A stretch of 64,000 nucleotides of DNA from Marinoscillum sp040218045 (lineage in GTDB: Bacteria; Bacteroidota; Bacteroidia; Cytophagales; Cyclobacteriaceae), in assembly GCA_040218045.1 (NCBI GenBank), contig JAVJQA010000060.1, positions 180,688 through 244,687 of the forward strand, written 5' to 3'. The notes beneath the pieces were generated by a model. That model saw only the letters and a program-made list of their open reading frames with translations. It did no database searches and was not told the DNA's origin. This document shows positions 17,805-26,945 of this stretch, piece after piece (the first letter of the stretch is position 1; each line of letters starts with the position of its first letter). The translations under genes and the position numbers were made by a program.

Positions 17805-18583
17805 TCAAGATATTAAAGTACAGTTTTTCGGATTTGATGCGTAGTAGATGGAGCTTTATCTACCTAGGGTTTTATTTGATTCTGGGCTTTGTACTGCTGT
17901 TTCTCAACAATGATCTGTCCAAGGGAATCATTACCTTAATGAACGTCATTGTGGTATTGACCCCCATGATAGGAACCATTTTTGGTGTCATGTATTTTTA
18001 TAACTCACGTGAGTTTACAGAGCTCTTACTCGCTCAGCCGGTCAAGAGATCAGTCATCTTTCTAGGGCAGTACCTGGGCATATCTCTTTCACTTTCTTTG
18101 AGTTTAATCATTGGTCTTGGTTTGCCCTTTCTGGCATACGGGATCTTTCGTTCTGGTGAGATTGCCAATTTCATCATGCTGTTAATCTCTGGTACATGCT
18201 TAACGTTCATTTTTGTAGCATTGTCCATCAATATTGCACTTTTCAACTCCAATAAAATAAAGGGATTTGGCTATGCGATACTTATGTGGCTGTTTTTTGC
18301 AGTGATTTACGATGCGCTCATTCTCCTATCAATGATCGTTTTTGAAGACTATCCTCTGGACAATTACGCGCTTGTTGCCAGTTTCCTCAATCCTATTGAT
18401 CTCTCGCGTATTCTGATCCTGTTAAAGTTGGATATTTCGGCGCTTTTGGGTTATACAGGAGCGTTGTTTCAGCGGTTTTTTGGCACCAGTAGCGGGTTGC
18501 TATATTCCTTATTGATGCTGGCATGTTGGGTTGCATTGCCTGTACTGCTTTTATTGAACAGATCCAGGAGTAAGGATTTTTGA
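17801..18583 (+). CDS. nosY: NosY, ABC transporter permease
   Basis: A 260-residue integral membrane protein with six hydrophobic segments, including LTPMIGTIFGVMYFYNSREF, a motif region shared by NosY proteins. It forms the membrane part of the NosDFY complex. Overlap with nosF is ATGA; the next gene starts four bases after its stop. Confidence 0.95.
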   Translation: MIKILKYSFSDLMRSRWSFIYLGFYLILGFVLLFLNNDLSKGIITLMNVIVVLTPMIGTIFGVMYFYNSREFTELLLAQPVKRSVIFLGQYLGISLSLSLSLIIGLGLPFLAYGIFRSGEIANFIMLLISGTCLTFIFVALSINIALFNSNKIKGFGYAILMWLFFAVIYDALILLSMIVFEDYPLDNYALVASFLNPIDLSRILILLKLDISALLGYTGALFQRFFGTSSGLLYSLLMLACWVALPVLLLLNRSRSKDF

Positions 18584-18586
18584 GTA

Positions 18587-19804
18587 ATGGTTGACCCTCA
18601 TAACGTAACTCAGTTCAGATTGAAAATAGCGTTTGTGAACCTCGTTATCACTGGGGTAATAGGCTGTCTACTTCGGTATTATTTTTATCATCCGTTCACC
18701 GGGCTCAACTACAGTTATACCTTACATGCGCATTCACATCTCGCTTTTTTGGGATGGGTTTTTATGGCTTTGTACGTCTTCTTGACACATGCCTATTTAC
18801 CGAATGGCCTGCTCCATACTAAACGGTACTCAAGGACTTTTATACTATTACAAGTGGCCAATGTGGGCATGTTAGTCACCTTTCCATTCATAGGTTATGC
18901 ATTTTGGTCCATCTTTTTTTCGGCATTGCATGCCTTATTAGCCATGGGCTTTGCCTGGGTGTTCATCAGGGATGTTAGCACTGGGTTGCCGGAGCGTCAT
19001 CACATGTCATTCCAGTTTGTAAAGTGGGGATTAATACTGATGATTCTCTCTAACCTTGCGCCCTTTGCTCTGGGACCAGTTTCTGCCACTCAGGGCAAAG
19101 GAGATTTGTACTACCTGCTGATCTACTTCTATTTACATTTTCAGTACAATGGTTGGTTTACTTTTGCCCTGTTGGGTTTGGTCTTCTGGCAGTTAGAAGA
19201 GCAAGGAATAGCCACCAATAACAAATTATTGAAAGTGGGATTTCGCTTGAAGTTATTCGCCATATTCCCTGCTTATATCTTATCAGCTTTGTGGATAGAT
19301 CCTGGTTCTTCATGGTATCTTGTTGCTGGCCTGGTAGCGGCCACACAACTGATCGGGTTGGTGTATTTGATTGTTTTCATGATCAGGCACATTGGTAGTC
19401 TAATTAATGGGGAATCGAAGGTTTTAAAGATGTTGTTATTTGCAGGAGTATTGGCCATTGGAATGCAGCATGTATTGATGTTACTTTCCGCTTTTCCTTC
19501 GTTGGCGGCATTGGCGTTTGCCCGAAACATTGTGATCGCTTATTTGCACATGGTGCTTTTGGGTTTTGTCTCCGTCTGGATTTTCTTCCTCGCTTTAAAG
19601 GTTGGTTTCATGAGAGTGCGTCAAGTATTAAAGGCGGCATTCATTCTCTTTTTTGCTGCTTTTATGGTGACTGAGCTAGTGCTGATTTTTCAAGGATCCA
19701 TAGTTAATTCAGCCTTCTGGTTATTTGTTCTCGCCGTTTCTCAGCTAATAGGCATTGTAATTATCACCATGCATGTTGGGAAAAAATCAACTCTAGCTCT
19801 ATGA
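18587..19804 (+). CDS. Polytopic haem-copper-oxidase-I-like membrane protein
   Basis: A 405-residue protein with about eleven to twelve hydrophobic segments. Histidine-bearing helices HAHSHLAFLGWVFMALY, FYLHFQYNGWFTFALLGL and IAYLHMVLLGFVSVWIFF resemble the haem-ligating helices of the cytochrome oxidase/NO reductase subunit I superfamily, but the protein is shorter and lacks an evident copper site. It immediately follows nosY and overlaps the next gene. It may bind haem and serve NO or N2O metabolism, or act as a sensor; this is inference. Confidence 0.75.
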   Translation: MVDPHNVTQFRLKIAFVNLVITGVIGCLLRYYFYHPFTGLNYSYTLHAHSHLAFLGWVFMALYVFLTHAYLPNGLLHTKRYSRTFILLQVANVGMLVTFPFIGYAFWSIFFSALHALLAMGFAWVFIRDVSTGLPERHHMSFQFVKWGLILMILSNLAPFALGPVSATQGKGDLYYLLIYFYLHFQYNGWFTFALLGLVFWQLEEQGIATNNKLLKVGFRLKLFAIFPAYILSALWIDPGSSWYLVAGLVAATQLIGLVYLIVFMIRHIGSLINGESKVLKMLLFAGVLAIGMQHVLMLLSAFPSLAALAFARNIVIAYLHMVLLGFVSVWIFFLALKVGFMRVRQVLKAAFILFFAAFMVTELVLIFQGSIVNSAFWLFVLAVSQLIGIVIITMHVGKKSTLAL

Positions 19805-20871
19805 ACAACACATTGGTAAAACTTCCTTTCATACTACTTGTTGCTGGGGCTCTGGTCAGTGGCATACTTACGGGTTGGTACAGGCTGGGGTTTGATATGC
19901 CAGTAAGTCATGTGTTTCTCCATCACGGAGCTTTGATGACTGGAGGATTTTTGGGTACGGTTATTCTCACTGAGCGTATTGTTGCACTCAAGCAAAAGTG
20001 GCTTTTTTCTTTTCCAATTGTTAATGGTTCCAGTGTGTTGTTTTATTTTCTGGAATTGCCGCAGGTTTCTTCTATTTGTTTAATAATCGGGGCTTTGGGT
20101 TTATTCTATGTTTTTCATCTCATTAATAAAAAGCATTCTGATTTAGCTCATAAGGTGATGTGGGTGGGAGCCACAGCCTGGTTTATTGGTAACGTACACT
20201 TGTTTCTTTTCGAATCCTATGGGCACTCAATATTGTGGTGGATGGCTTTTTTGCTGATTACCATTACTGGTGAACGTCTGGAGTTGATTCGCTTTCTGCC
20301 AGTCAGCAATACAAAAAGGGTTGTTCTCATCGGGTTTCTCGTAGCCTTCCTCGTAGGCTGTGTGATTCCTTTTCATCTGGGAGGGAGGTATCTGGCAGGT
20401 GGTCCTATGCTACTGGTGGCAATCTGGCTTTTACGGTATGATATGGTTCGTAAGTCTGTGAAGCATTCGGGGATACATCGCTATTCAGCTATTGCCTTAA
20501 TTTTCGGCTACATCTGGCTCGCAGTTTCAGGTGGTTTGTTCCTGTTTGAGGGGACAGGGTCTATCCCGTATGATGCGCTGATGCATGCTTTTTTTCTCGG
20601 ATTTGTTTTCTCTATGATCTTTGCACATGCGCCCATTATTCTTCCGGGCGTAGTTGGACTTAAGTTTAAACCTTATCATGCTTCGCTCTATGTGTGGGTG
20701 ATCATGTTACAGCTTACCTTAATGGCAAGGCTAGGTGGAGGGTTTTTGGAAATAGTGGAAATGAAGAAATGGTTTGGCTTTATGAATGGAATCACAATCC
20801 TACTGTTTATCATCAACCTGATGATCGTCACAGTTCGATTGAAAAGAAAACAGCATGGATTACGTAATTGA
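19801..20871 (+). CDS. Polytopic NnrS-like membrane protein
   Basis: A 356-residue protein with about eleven to twelve hydrophobic segments. HHGALMTGGFLGTVILTERIVAL near the start and DALMHAFFLGFVFSMIFAH toward the end resemble conserved His-rich helices in NnrS-like proteins found in denitrification clusters. NnrS is linked to NO resistance, but assignment here rests on pattern and context only. It overlaps the preceding gene by four bases and is the last gene of the nos transcription unit. Confidence 0.75.
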   Translation: MNNTLVKLPFILLVAGALVSGILTGWYRLGFDMPVSHVFLHHGALMTGGFLGTVILTERIVALKQKWLFSFPIVNGSSVLFYFLELPQVSSICLIIGALGLFYVFHLINKKHSDLAHKVMWVGATAWFIGNVHLFLFESYGHSILWWMAFLLITITGERLELIRFLPVSNTKRVVLIGFLVAFLVGCVIPFHLGGRYLAGGPMLLVAIWLLRYDMVRKSVKHSGIHRYSAIALIFGYIWLAVSGGLFLFEGTGSIPYDALMHAFFLGFVFSMIFAHAPIILPGVVGLKFKPYHASLYVWVIMLQLTLMARLGGGFLEIVEMKKWFGFMNGITILLFIINLMIVTVRLKRKQHGLRN

Positions 20872-20985
20872 TTTTTCCGTGAGAAAACACGGCTGTGATA
20901 TATTAACCTAGGTACCCTTATTGAATTATCTCCTTTCAGCTTGTGATACTTATCATGTTATCTCCCACATAACAGGAGGTTATTT

Positions 20986-21104
20986 ATAGCCTCAGGAATG
21001 TTTTACGTATTCTCTAAGTGCCGGCCTTGATTCTTTTGGTTCGGGTGGCGTTTTGGTTGAGGAAGAAGTATTATAGCCTACCCGCCATTCCTTCTTCTTA
21101 AACC
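20986..21104 (+). pseudogene. Relic of an ars operon: arsC tail joined to acr3 tail
   Basis: Bases 20986-21018 match the 3' region of the arsenate reductase gene (around 6954-6985). Bases from 21019 match the last 80 or so bases of acr3 (8708-8787) with only about three differences, including the stop region. The two pieces are joined directly, so the intervening reductase paralogue and most of acr3 are missing. There is no open frame of use. This is what is left of a duplicated, internally deleted ars operon. Together with the 25175 relic it brackets the two-component block. Confidence 0.85.
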
Positions 21105-21138
21105 CTGGAGAATTGCTACAAGGAGGTATGCTTTAGTA

Positions 21139-21158
21139 ATTTTAATCTCATTCTAATA
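21139..21158. promoter_or_regulatory. TAAT direct repeat, probable autoregulatory site
   Basis: TAAT occurs at 21143 and 21154, exactly 11 bases apart, within TTTTAATCTCATTCTAATAC. It ends 61 bases before the response-regulator start. The same 11-base spacing is seen in the larger array at 23285-23341. OmpR-family regulators bind such direct repeats. Confidence 0.5.
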
Positions 21159-21219
21159 CCTAAGTGCTTCGATTGAGCATATTTGGAGCTATTTTGGTCT
21201 GAAAGTTCCGAATCTGGTA

Positions 21220-21915
21220 ATGAAAATATTGCTGATCGAAGATGATCCAAGTGTTTGTTCTTTTGTAAACAAAGGCCTGATTGAGAATGGCTTTGATGTG
21301 ACTGTGGCCATGAATGGCCAGCAAGGCATTGATTTGAACCTGAAAGCAATATTTGACATCATTATTCTTGATATCATGTTGCCTGACATCAACGGACTGG
21401 AGGTATGCAAGGAAATCCGCAAAACCAATGATCGTATTCCGATCTTATTTCTCACTGCCTTGGGCAGTGCCGAGAATGTTGTGCTTGGACTTGAAACCGG
21501 AGCAGATGATTACTTGACCAAGCCATTTAAATTCATTGAGTTGATGGCGCGGATTCGCTCACTTTTGAGGAGAACAGAAAGCCAGGATACACAAACCCTC
21601 TCATCCCATCAATATGTATTTGATGACGTCACTTTAAATGATCACACCAAAAAAGTAGACCGCAGAGGAATACCCATTTCCCTGACGTCAACTGAATACA
21701 GGCTTCTGTTGATGTTTTTAAAGCATCCAAATAAGGTATTGTCAAGAACTGATATTCTGGATGAGGTTTGGGGGATAAGTTTTGATTTAGGTACCAATGT
21801 GGTAGATGTTTATGTCAATTACTTACGTAAAAAACTGGAGAGGACCAATCCTAAAAGACTTGTGCATACAGTAATAGGGATGGGGTACGTATTAAGAGCA
21901 GATGAAAATACATAA
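21220..21915 (+). CDS. OmpR-family response regulator
   Basis: A 231-residue regulator with an N-terminal receiver (phospho-acceptor Asp51 in IIILDIMLPDINGLEV, Lys in LTKPFKFIEL) and a C-terminal winged helix (SLTSTEYRLLLMFLKHPN, VVDVYVNYLRKKLER). Phosphorylation by the kinase encoded next, overlapping by 14 bases, should drive DNA binding. TAAT repeats before this gene and before 23386 are its likely targets. The signal is not evident from the sequence. Confidence 0.95.
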   Translation: MKILLIEDDPSVCSFVNKGLIENGFDVTVAMNGQQGIDLNLKAIFDIIILDIMLPDINGLEVCKEIRKTNDRIPILFLTALGSAENVVLGLETGADDYLTKPFKFIELMARIRSLLRRTESQDTQTLSSHQYVFDDVTLNDHTKKVDRRGIPISLTSTEYRLLLMFLKHPNKVLSRTDILDEVWGISFDLGTNVVDVYVNYLRKKLERTNPKRLVHTVIGMGYVLRADENT

Positions 21916-23281
21916 CAAAATTATTTATGCTTTGGTCAGTATATTTCTGATCTATACACTGTTGTTCAGTGGGTTTATTTACTATTCCATTTCCAATTAT
22001 TCTTATACAGATTTTTATAAACGACTGGAAATTAGGGCTATAACCACAGCTAAAATAACTCTGGAACACCCTAAAGATGTAAGCATCATTCGCGAACTCA
22101 GGCAAGAGTATCTTGAAAAACTACCTCAACAAAAAGAGTATTTCATCAAAATCCAAAATGACCTACCGGTGAATTGGGATTCTATTCCATCTGAAATTAG
22201 TAGACAGTTGGTGATGAAAGTGATCGAAGAGGAAGCGGCCAGTGACAATAATCAAAACATTTTTTTTTCGGGCATTAAATATAAATCCAACAATGGAGAA
22301 GAATTCGTAGTGATCATGTCAGCTGAGAACTACTTCAGTACGCATCATGTAGCCTATTTGAAAAACCTGCTTTTCACTTCTCTTGTTTATACGCTCATTC
22401 TCGTTACCCTCATTTCTTTTGGCTTCTCAAGAACCCTGGTACAACCCATAAATAATATCATCAAAGAGGTAAAAATGATCAGCTCTGAAAACCTTCACTT
22501 GCGTTTGAAAGTGTCTGGTCAAAATGACTCTTTGAGCAGGCTGACATCTACTTTCAACGACATGCTGGATCGTCTGGAAACCTCATTTGAAACACAGAAG
22601 AATTTTATAAGCAATGCCTCCCACGAACTTAACACTCCCTTAACCTCTATTATTGGTGAAGCAGACCTGGCCCTTACCAAAAAGCGGAGCAAGGAAGAAT
22701 ATGTAGAAACGATAAACATTATCTTGAGTGAAGCCGAAAAACTTGAACAGAAAACCAAAGCCCTTCTGTTGCTTGCACAGACTGGTTATGACGGCAAGAA
22801 ATTCATCAAAGAAATCGTTCGAACGGATCAGTTGATTCTCGACGCAAAAGAAACGATTGAAAGTATCAATAATAGGGCGATCATCAACCTGGACTTTAGC
22901 CTGCTGCCCGAAGCTCCCGAGAAACTAAAAACACTGGGGAATAATCAATTGCTTCAGCTAGCCCTGTGCAACATACTAATGAATGCATGTAAATACTCCA
23001 ATGAGCAGCCAGTGAATGTAGCGCTTGGTGCTGATGAAAAAAACATCATTATCATCGTCAATGATACAGGAATAGGGATTCCGGTTGATGAAATGCAATA
23101 CATTTATGATCCTTATTTCAGGGCCTCCAACGCACAAAGATTCGAAGGGTATGGAATCGGTTTGCCCCTGGCAAGAAACATTATCAATATCCACAATGGG
23201 AAGTTAATTGTTCAATCCCTTAAAGACAGTGGCACCACTGTGAGGATAGATTTGCCGATTGCAACCAATCCTTATGGTTAA
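21902..23281 (+). CDS. Membrane sensor histidine kinase
   Basis: A 459-residue kinase: transmembrane segments at about 8-28 and 155-177, a periplasmic domain of about 125 residues between them, HAMP, HisKA with His241 in NASHELNTPL, and HATPase motifs NILMNACKYS, DTGIGIP and GYGIGLPLARNI. It partners the preceding regulator through overlapping reading frames. The periplasmic domain matches no family I recognise. Confidence 0.94.
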   Translation: MKIHNKIIYALVSIFLIYTLLFSGFIYYSISNYSYTDFYKRLEIRAITTAKITLEHPKDVSIIRELRQEYLEKLPQQKEYFIKIQNDLPVNWDSIPSEISRQLVMKVIEEEAASDNNQNIFFSGIKYKSNNGEEFVVIMSAENYFSTHHVAYLKNLLFTSLVYTLILVTLISFGFSRTLVQPINNIIKEVKMISSENLHLRLKVSGQNDSLSRLTSTFNDMLDRLETSFETQKNFISNASHELNTPLTSIIGEADLALTKKRSKEEYVETINIILSEAEKLEQKTKALLLLAQTGYDGKKFIKEIVRTDQLILDAKETIESINNRAIINLDFSLLPEAPEKLKTLGNNQLLQLALCNILMNACKYSNEQPVNVALGADEKNIIIIVNDTGIGIPVDEMQYIYDPYFRASNAQRFEGYGIGLPLARNIINIHNGKLIVQSLKDSGTTVRIDLPIATNPYG

Positions 23282-23284
23282 ATC

Positions 23285-23341
23285 TAATTTGTTTTTAATC
23301 TGTCTAATGGAATCTTAATTTCTGTTTAATGCTCCTGTAAT
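23285..23341. promoter_or_regulatory. Phased TAAT array upstream of the Usp-like operon
   Basis: TAAT occurs at 23285, 23296, 23305, 23316, 23327 and 23338. Four of the five steps are exactly 11 bases and one is 9. The array lies 45-101 bases before the start at 23386. The spacing matches the pair before the response-regulator gene at 21220, so phosphorylated regulator binding on one DNA face is a reasonable inference. Confidence 0.6.
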
Positions 23342-23385
23342 GAAGCTCCTGCCAATTTTGACCATCAAATCAAAATGACAGATCG

Positions 23386-23895
23386 ATGCACAAAACCATC
23401 TTAATACCCACGGATTTTACAATTCGCTCATTGGGTTTATTGAAAATAGCACTAAACGAACAGGGGGATCAGAAATTCAATATAATCCTGAGCCATGGTG
23501 TGAGATTATCCACCTCTATTTCTGACCTGCTCTTCTTTTCCCACGGCAAGTTGATTCAATCGCTCAGTTCCAAAGAGTTTGAAGAAGGCCTTCAGGTGAT
23601 CAAGAACAAATATGGTTCTCAGATCAACCAAATAAGAATAGAACCCTTTGTGGGGTCTACACAATCCGCTTTTCACAACTACGTGATGGGCAATAAAATT
23701 GATGAGGCATACTTATTTACCGGATACAAACCGGCATTGAACCATCATGACAGCTTCGACATCACTCCAATGATTGAAAAGTTGCATAACGTGCGTCAGG
23801 TAGCCTATGATGGACCACCATTTGAGGTGAACCGTCAAGAGTCTTTTGCTGACTTGTTCTTTTCGAGAATCCCGGGCCTGACCCCAAAATCATGA
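23386..23895 (+). CDS. Universal-stress-protein-like cytosolic protein
   Basis: A 169-residue protein beginning MHKTILIPTDFTIRSLGLLKIAL, the typical first strand and helix of Usp domains. It is shorter than the two-domain Usp proteins common in Bacteroidota and has no clear ATP-binding GxxGxxxG loop, so it is a divergent single domain. It is preceded by the TAAT array and overlaps the next gene by four bases. Role unknown; stress response is inferred. Confidence 0.7.
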   Translation: MHKTILIPTDFTIRSLGLLKIALNEQGDQKFNIILSHGVRLSTSISDLLFFSHGKLIQSLSSKEFEEGLQVIKNKYGSQINQIRIEPFVGSTQSAFHNYVMGNKIDEAYLFTGYKPALNHHDSFDITPMIEKLHNVRQVAYDGPPFEVNRQESFADLFFSRIPGLTPKS

Positions 23896-24377
23896 GAACA
23901 AATCTCGTGTTCATTGGTGGGATCTTATGCTGCCTTTCCATCGTATGGCTGATGAAATCATTTGGTCACAATCCGGAAGCAGATGTACTGGGCAAATGGA
24001 CAGAAGTATCATGGGCTTATGAAAAAATGGATCATACAGACGAAACCGCCAGCAGTTGGCTGGAAGAGCTCGATGAACATGTGAAAGCAGAGATATCGAA
24101 ACCGCTCATCATTCATGAAGCTGAAGAATGGTATTTCCTGCCCGATCATCAGTTGGCATTATTGGGGAAACAGGATGGTGAACTCCATCTCACTTGGAAA
24201 CTCAAGGGTCGTGGAAATATTCTTGAGTTGAGACATGATAACCTCACTGTAGAACAATACACCATTCAGGAAATCACTGATGAGCAGATGACACTTCATT
24301 TCAATACAGAGCTACAGGCCAAGGGAATAGTGAAGATGATCTTCAGAAAAAGTAAAACTGAATATGCTCAAAAATAA
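23892..24377 (+). CDS. Small membrane-anchored or exported protein of unknown function
   Basis: A 161-residue protein with an N-terminal hydrophobic segment (LVFIGGILCCLSIVWLM) and a mostly beta, acidic remainder with LGKWTEVSW near its start. It may be a lipocalin-like fold, since GKW openings are common there, but this is weak. It overlaps both neighbours, by four bases upstream and fourteen downstream, and so belongs to the same operon. Confidence 0.7.
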   Translation: MRTNLVFIGGILCCLSIVWLMKSFGHNPEADVLGKWTEVSWAYEKMDHTDETASSWLEELDEHVKAEISKPLIIHEAEEWYFLPDHQLALLGKQDGELHLTWKLKGRGNILELRHDNLTVEQYTIQEITDEQMTLHFNTELQAKGIVKMIFRKSKTEYAQK

Positions 24378-25137
24378 AGACCATCATCGTTCCTTATCGG
24401 AAAACATTAAACTCGGTGGGCTTACTGCCTTCTCAGCCGGAATGGTCAATGTTACTTCGGTGGTGATCTTCTTTTCATTTACCTCCAATGTCACTGGTCA
24501 TTACGCCATTCTGGCTCAAGAGATCTCAAAAGGCAATTGGTATCAGGCGGCTATCGTTTTTCTCTGGATATTCCTGTTCTTTATTGGTAATTTCATTTCT
24601 AATTTATTGGTGATCACATTTGAAGATTCCCGAAAGTATTTGGGGCATGCTCTACCAATGCTGTTGGAAATCATTTGCTTGTTGGGTGTGGGCCTATACC
24701 TGGAGTTCCATTACAATGAAACCCTGAAGGAAACCGAACTGCTCGTGGCCACTATGTTGTTGGCCATGGGGCTGCAAAATGGCCTGACAGCCAGTATTTC
24801 AAACTCTAGCGTGAAAACTACACATCTTACTGGCCTTACCACTGATTTAGGGATTTTATTCTCAATGTTCACAAAAAGTGAAAACAGGGCGAATAAGGAC
24901 TTGGTAGGTAAGGCGTATCTATTGCTTGCTATTATGCTTTCTTATATGACCGGGGGAGTATTTGCTGGATACACTTTCCTCAGCGTGGAAACTCATGTGC
25001 TGTATATTGTCTGTATAGTGTTGGCCATGATTATTGTCTATGACTTTTCTGTGATTAAGCTTAACGCGCAAAAAACCAAATATTTCGACAAGGTGACCCG
25101 AATCTTTATTAATGAAGAGAAACGAAAAAGTGCATAA
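24364..25137 (+). CDS. DUF1275 (YoaK) family membrane protein
   Basis: A 257-residue protein with about six hydrophobic segments. The region GGLTAFSAGMVNVTSVVIFF, then NVTGHYAIL and ATMLLAMGLQNGLTASIS with THLTGLTTDLG, matches the DUF1275 family. Its transport function is not established. It is the last gene of the block controlled by the TAAT array and is followed within 40 bases by the second ars relic. Confidence 0.88.
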   Translation: MLKNKDHHRSLSENIKLGGLTAFSAGMVNVTSVVIFFSFTSNVTGHYAILAQEISKGNWYQAAIVFLWIFLFFIGNFISNLLVITFEDSRKYLGHALPMLLEIICLLGVGLYLEFHYNETLKETELLVATMLLAMGLQNGLTASISNSSVKTTHLTGLTTDLGILFSMFTKSENRANKDLVGKAYLLLAIMLSYMTGGVFAGYTFLSVETHVLYIVCIVLAMIIVYDFSVIKLNAQKTKYFDKVTRIFINEEKRKSA

Positions 25138-25174
25138 TCTATCTTGGTCAAATTACTTATTAATTCGCCGGCTC

Positions 25175-25262
25175 GAAGGAGTTTGACGATACACCACAGG
25201 AAGCCGAAAAGTATGATGAAAGGTCAATGTAAATAGTCTCAGAAATGTTCTACGTATTTTTC
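25175..25262 (+). pseudogene. Relic of the arsenate reductase gene 3' region
   Basis: About 88 bases match 6897-6985 of the arsenate reductase gene with roughly a dozen substitutions. One of these turns a CAA codon in the FDDTPQEAEKYDERSMQIA region into TAA. Similarity stops after the FYVF codons. It is in the same orientation as the relic at 20986, so the two form diverged direct repeats around the two-component block. Confidence 0.85.
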
Positions 25263-25301
25263 GAAAGTCAGACCTAAGAGTTAATGCTTTGATTTATTTT
25301 A

Positions 25302-26717
25302 CTACGGCTCAATGTTGATGATTACCCTTTTGTAGCTGGTCATTGGAGGCTCTCCTCGATCCGTTATTTTTAGAATAATGTGGGCTGTTTTGGGACTATC
25401 TATTTCAGGAGCCTTGAAACCAACTTTATGGACATTTTCTGCACCTAAGCTGATTGACTGGCTCAATGTTCCTGCTTCGGGATAGTGAAACCATAAAAAA
25501 CTGAAACTATCCCCATCTGGATCATAACTATCCATGGCATCCAGGTTGACCCACTCACCCGATTTCACACTCAGTACATTTGAATGAGACAACACGGCTA
25601 CAGGCGCATGGTTGGCTTCTTCATACGGTTTGATGCTCCAATCCATCCGGGCTGCTAAATCGTTTTGGAATTCATCTCTCCATCTCCACAGCGTTGCTTT
25701 ATCTGATCTGAAAGATTGGTCACTCAACTTTACATTCCGGCCATATTCGTTGGGCAGGTATGGCTTATAGTCATCTATGGCATTGGTCCAGATTGGTCGG
25801 GTTTCAGGTGAAGGGATGACAACCGAACTACCGTCCTTATCGTTGAAATCAGGTTTATAAAGCATGTATCGGCCACCCCAGCCACCCCACTCAGGGTGTT
25901 CGGAATCATTGAGTCCGTTGGGCAACAAACCCAAAAAAGCAGGTGTGTCACCTTCCATACCCCAGGCTACATCTGGATAAACAACACCTAAGGGGCCATG
26001 TCCTTGCTGAATATTTTTAGACAACCAGTCATTGCTGATGGTCGAATTGTCGATTCCATCCACTTGCATGTTGATGCCCGTCCAGGTTGCACTACCATAG
26101 TCATCTCCGGGGCTCACTATATAGAAAAGGTCAGGAAAATTGTTTCTGATCCAGATGCCACTATCATCCTGATCAGAAATGGTATATACTCTGAGCTTAC
26201 CAATCATTTCCGCAGCTACAGCTTCCGTTTTAGTCTCCCTGATTTTAAAAAGCGCCTGTGCCAGAGTGTTGGCTCCACCCCAAATTGAGATCCAAAGGGG
26301 CCTGTCATCACTGGCCTCTAGTGTTTTGATAATCCAGTCTGATCCTTCTGAGTCCTTCTTTTCGCCAACGCCCTTCATTCCATACACAGGCAATCCCTTT
26401 TTGATCAGCGGATAAAGAGTCTCTGCTTGTGGAAAGTCTTTATGATGCTTCAGCAGGTTGGGCTGTACTTGCTCATAAGCCTGGACCACTCTTTTAATCG
26501 ATTCTGGATGTATTTCATTTTGTAACCAGCAGGAGGTAGTTGCCACGATTCCTTTAATCTCTATTTCATTCGCATAGAGTAACAAGCGAACCAGAGATTG
26601 TGTATCGTCAGGATCAGCTTCGATATCGGTGAGCACGATGACCCGCTTGGTCTCTGCGTTTTGTGCGGATAGCTGAAGCGCACCTAAAACGATCCATAAT
26701 ATGGTGAGGGTTTTCAT
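25302..26717 (-). CDS. Exported DUF1593 nucleoside-hydrolase-like protein
   Basis: A 471-residue protein with a signal peptide (through about LQLSAQ). The N-terminal domain has the nucleoside-hydrolase-type metal motif LTDIEADPDDTQSLVR and IKGIVATTSCWL. WISIWGGANTLAQAL and IVSPGDDYGSATW follow as in DUF1593. The C-terminal 100 residues form an Ig/PKD-like beta domain (APVAVLSHSNVLSVKSGEWV, YDPDGDSFSFLW). It likely acts on a glycoside in the periplasm or outside the cell; the substrate is unknown. It is transcribed alone. Confidence 0.88.
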   Translation of the reverse strand: MKTLTILWIVLGALQLSAQNAETKRVIVLTDIEADPDDTQSLVRLLLYANEIEIKGIVATTSCWLQNEIHPESIKRVVQAYEQVQPNLLKHHKDFPQAETLYPLIKKGLPVYGMKGVGEKKDSEGSDWIIKTLEASDDRPLWISIWGGANTLAQALFKIRETKTEAVAAEMIGKLRVYTISDQDDSGIWIRNNFPDLFYIVSPGDDYGSATWTGINMQVDGIDNSTISNDWLSKNIQQGHGPLGVVYPDVAWGMEGDTPAFLGLLPNGLNDSEHPEWGGWGGRYMLYKPDFNDKDGSSVVIPSPETRPIWTNAIDDYKPYLPNEYGRNVKLSDQSFRSDKATLWRWRDEFQNDLAARMDWSIKPYEEANHAPVAVLSHSNVLSVKSGEWVNLDAMDSYDPDGDSFSFLWFHYPEAGTLSQSISLGAENVHKVGFKAPEIDSPKTAHIILKITDRGEPPMTSYKRVIINIEP

Positions 26718-26945
26718 TTCTATGGTTAAGATTAATTGTCTGGAAATTTACCAATTATTAACAATTTGTAGGTGATGCGATTGGTAAACCATACCATCAT
26801 TGCAGACATTTAGACCAATTGTATGTCCTTTTAGGCTATGAAAACAACTATTTGATTTTTGTAAATTCTTGTGTTATGAGCACATTCTTTTCCAATAGAA
26901 CCAACCCAAGGGTTGATCTTGTCTTCCTGACTTAATTGTCATTCT

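Noticed and set aside
20986..21104. Partial functional copy of acr3 or arsC
   Set aside because: Only 3' pieces are present, joined out of order, without starts.
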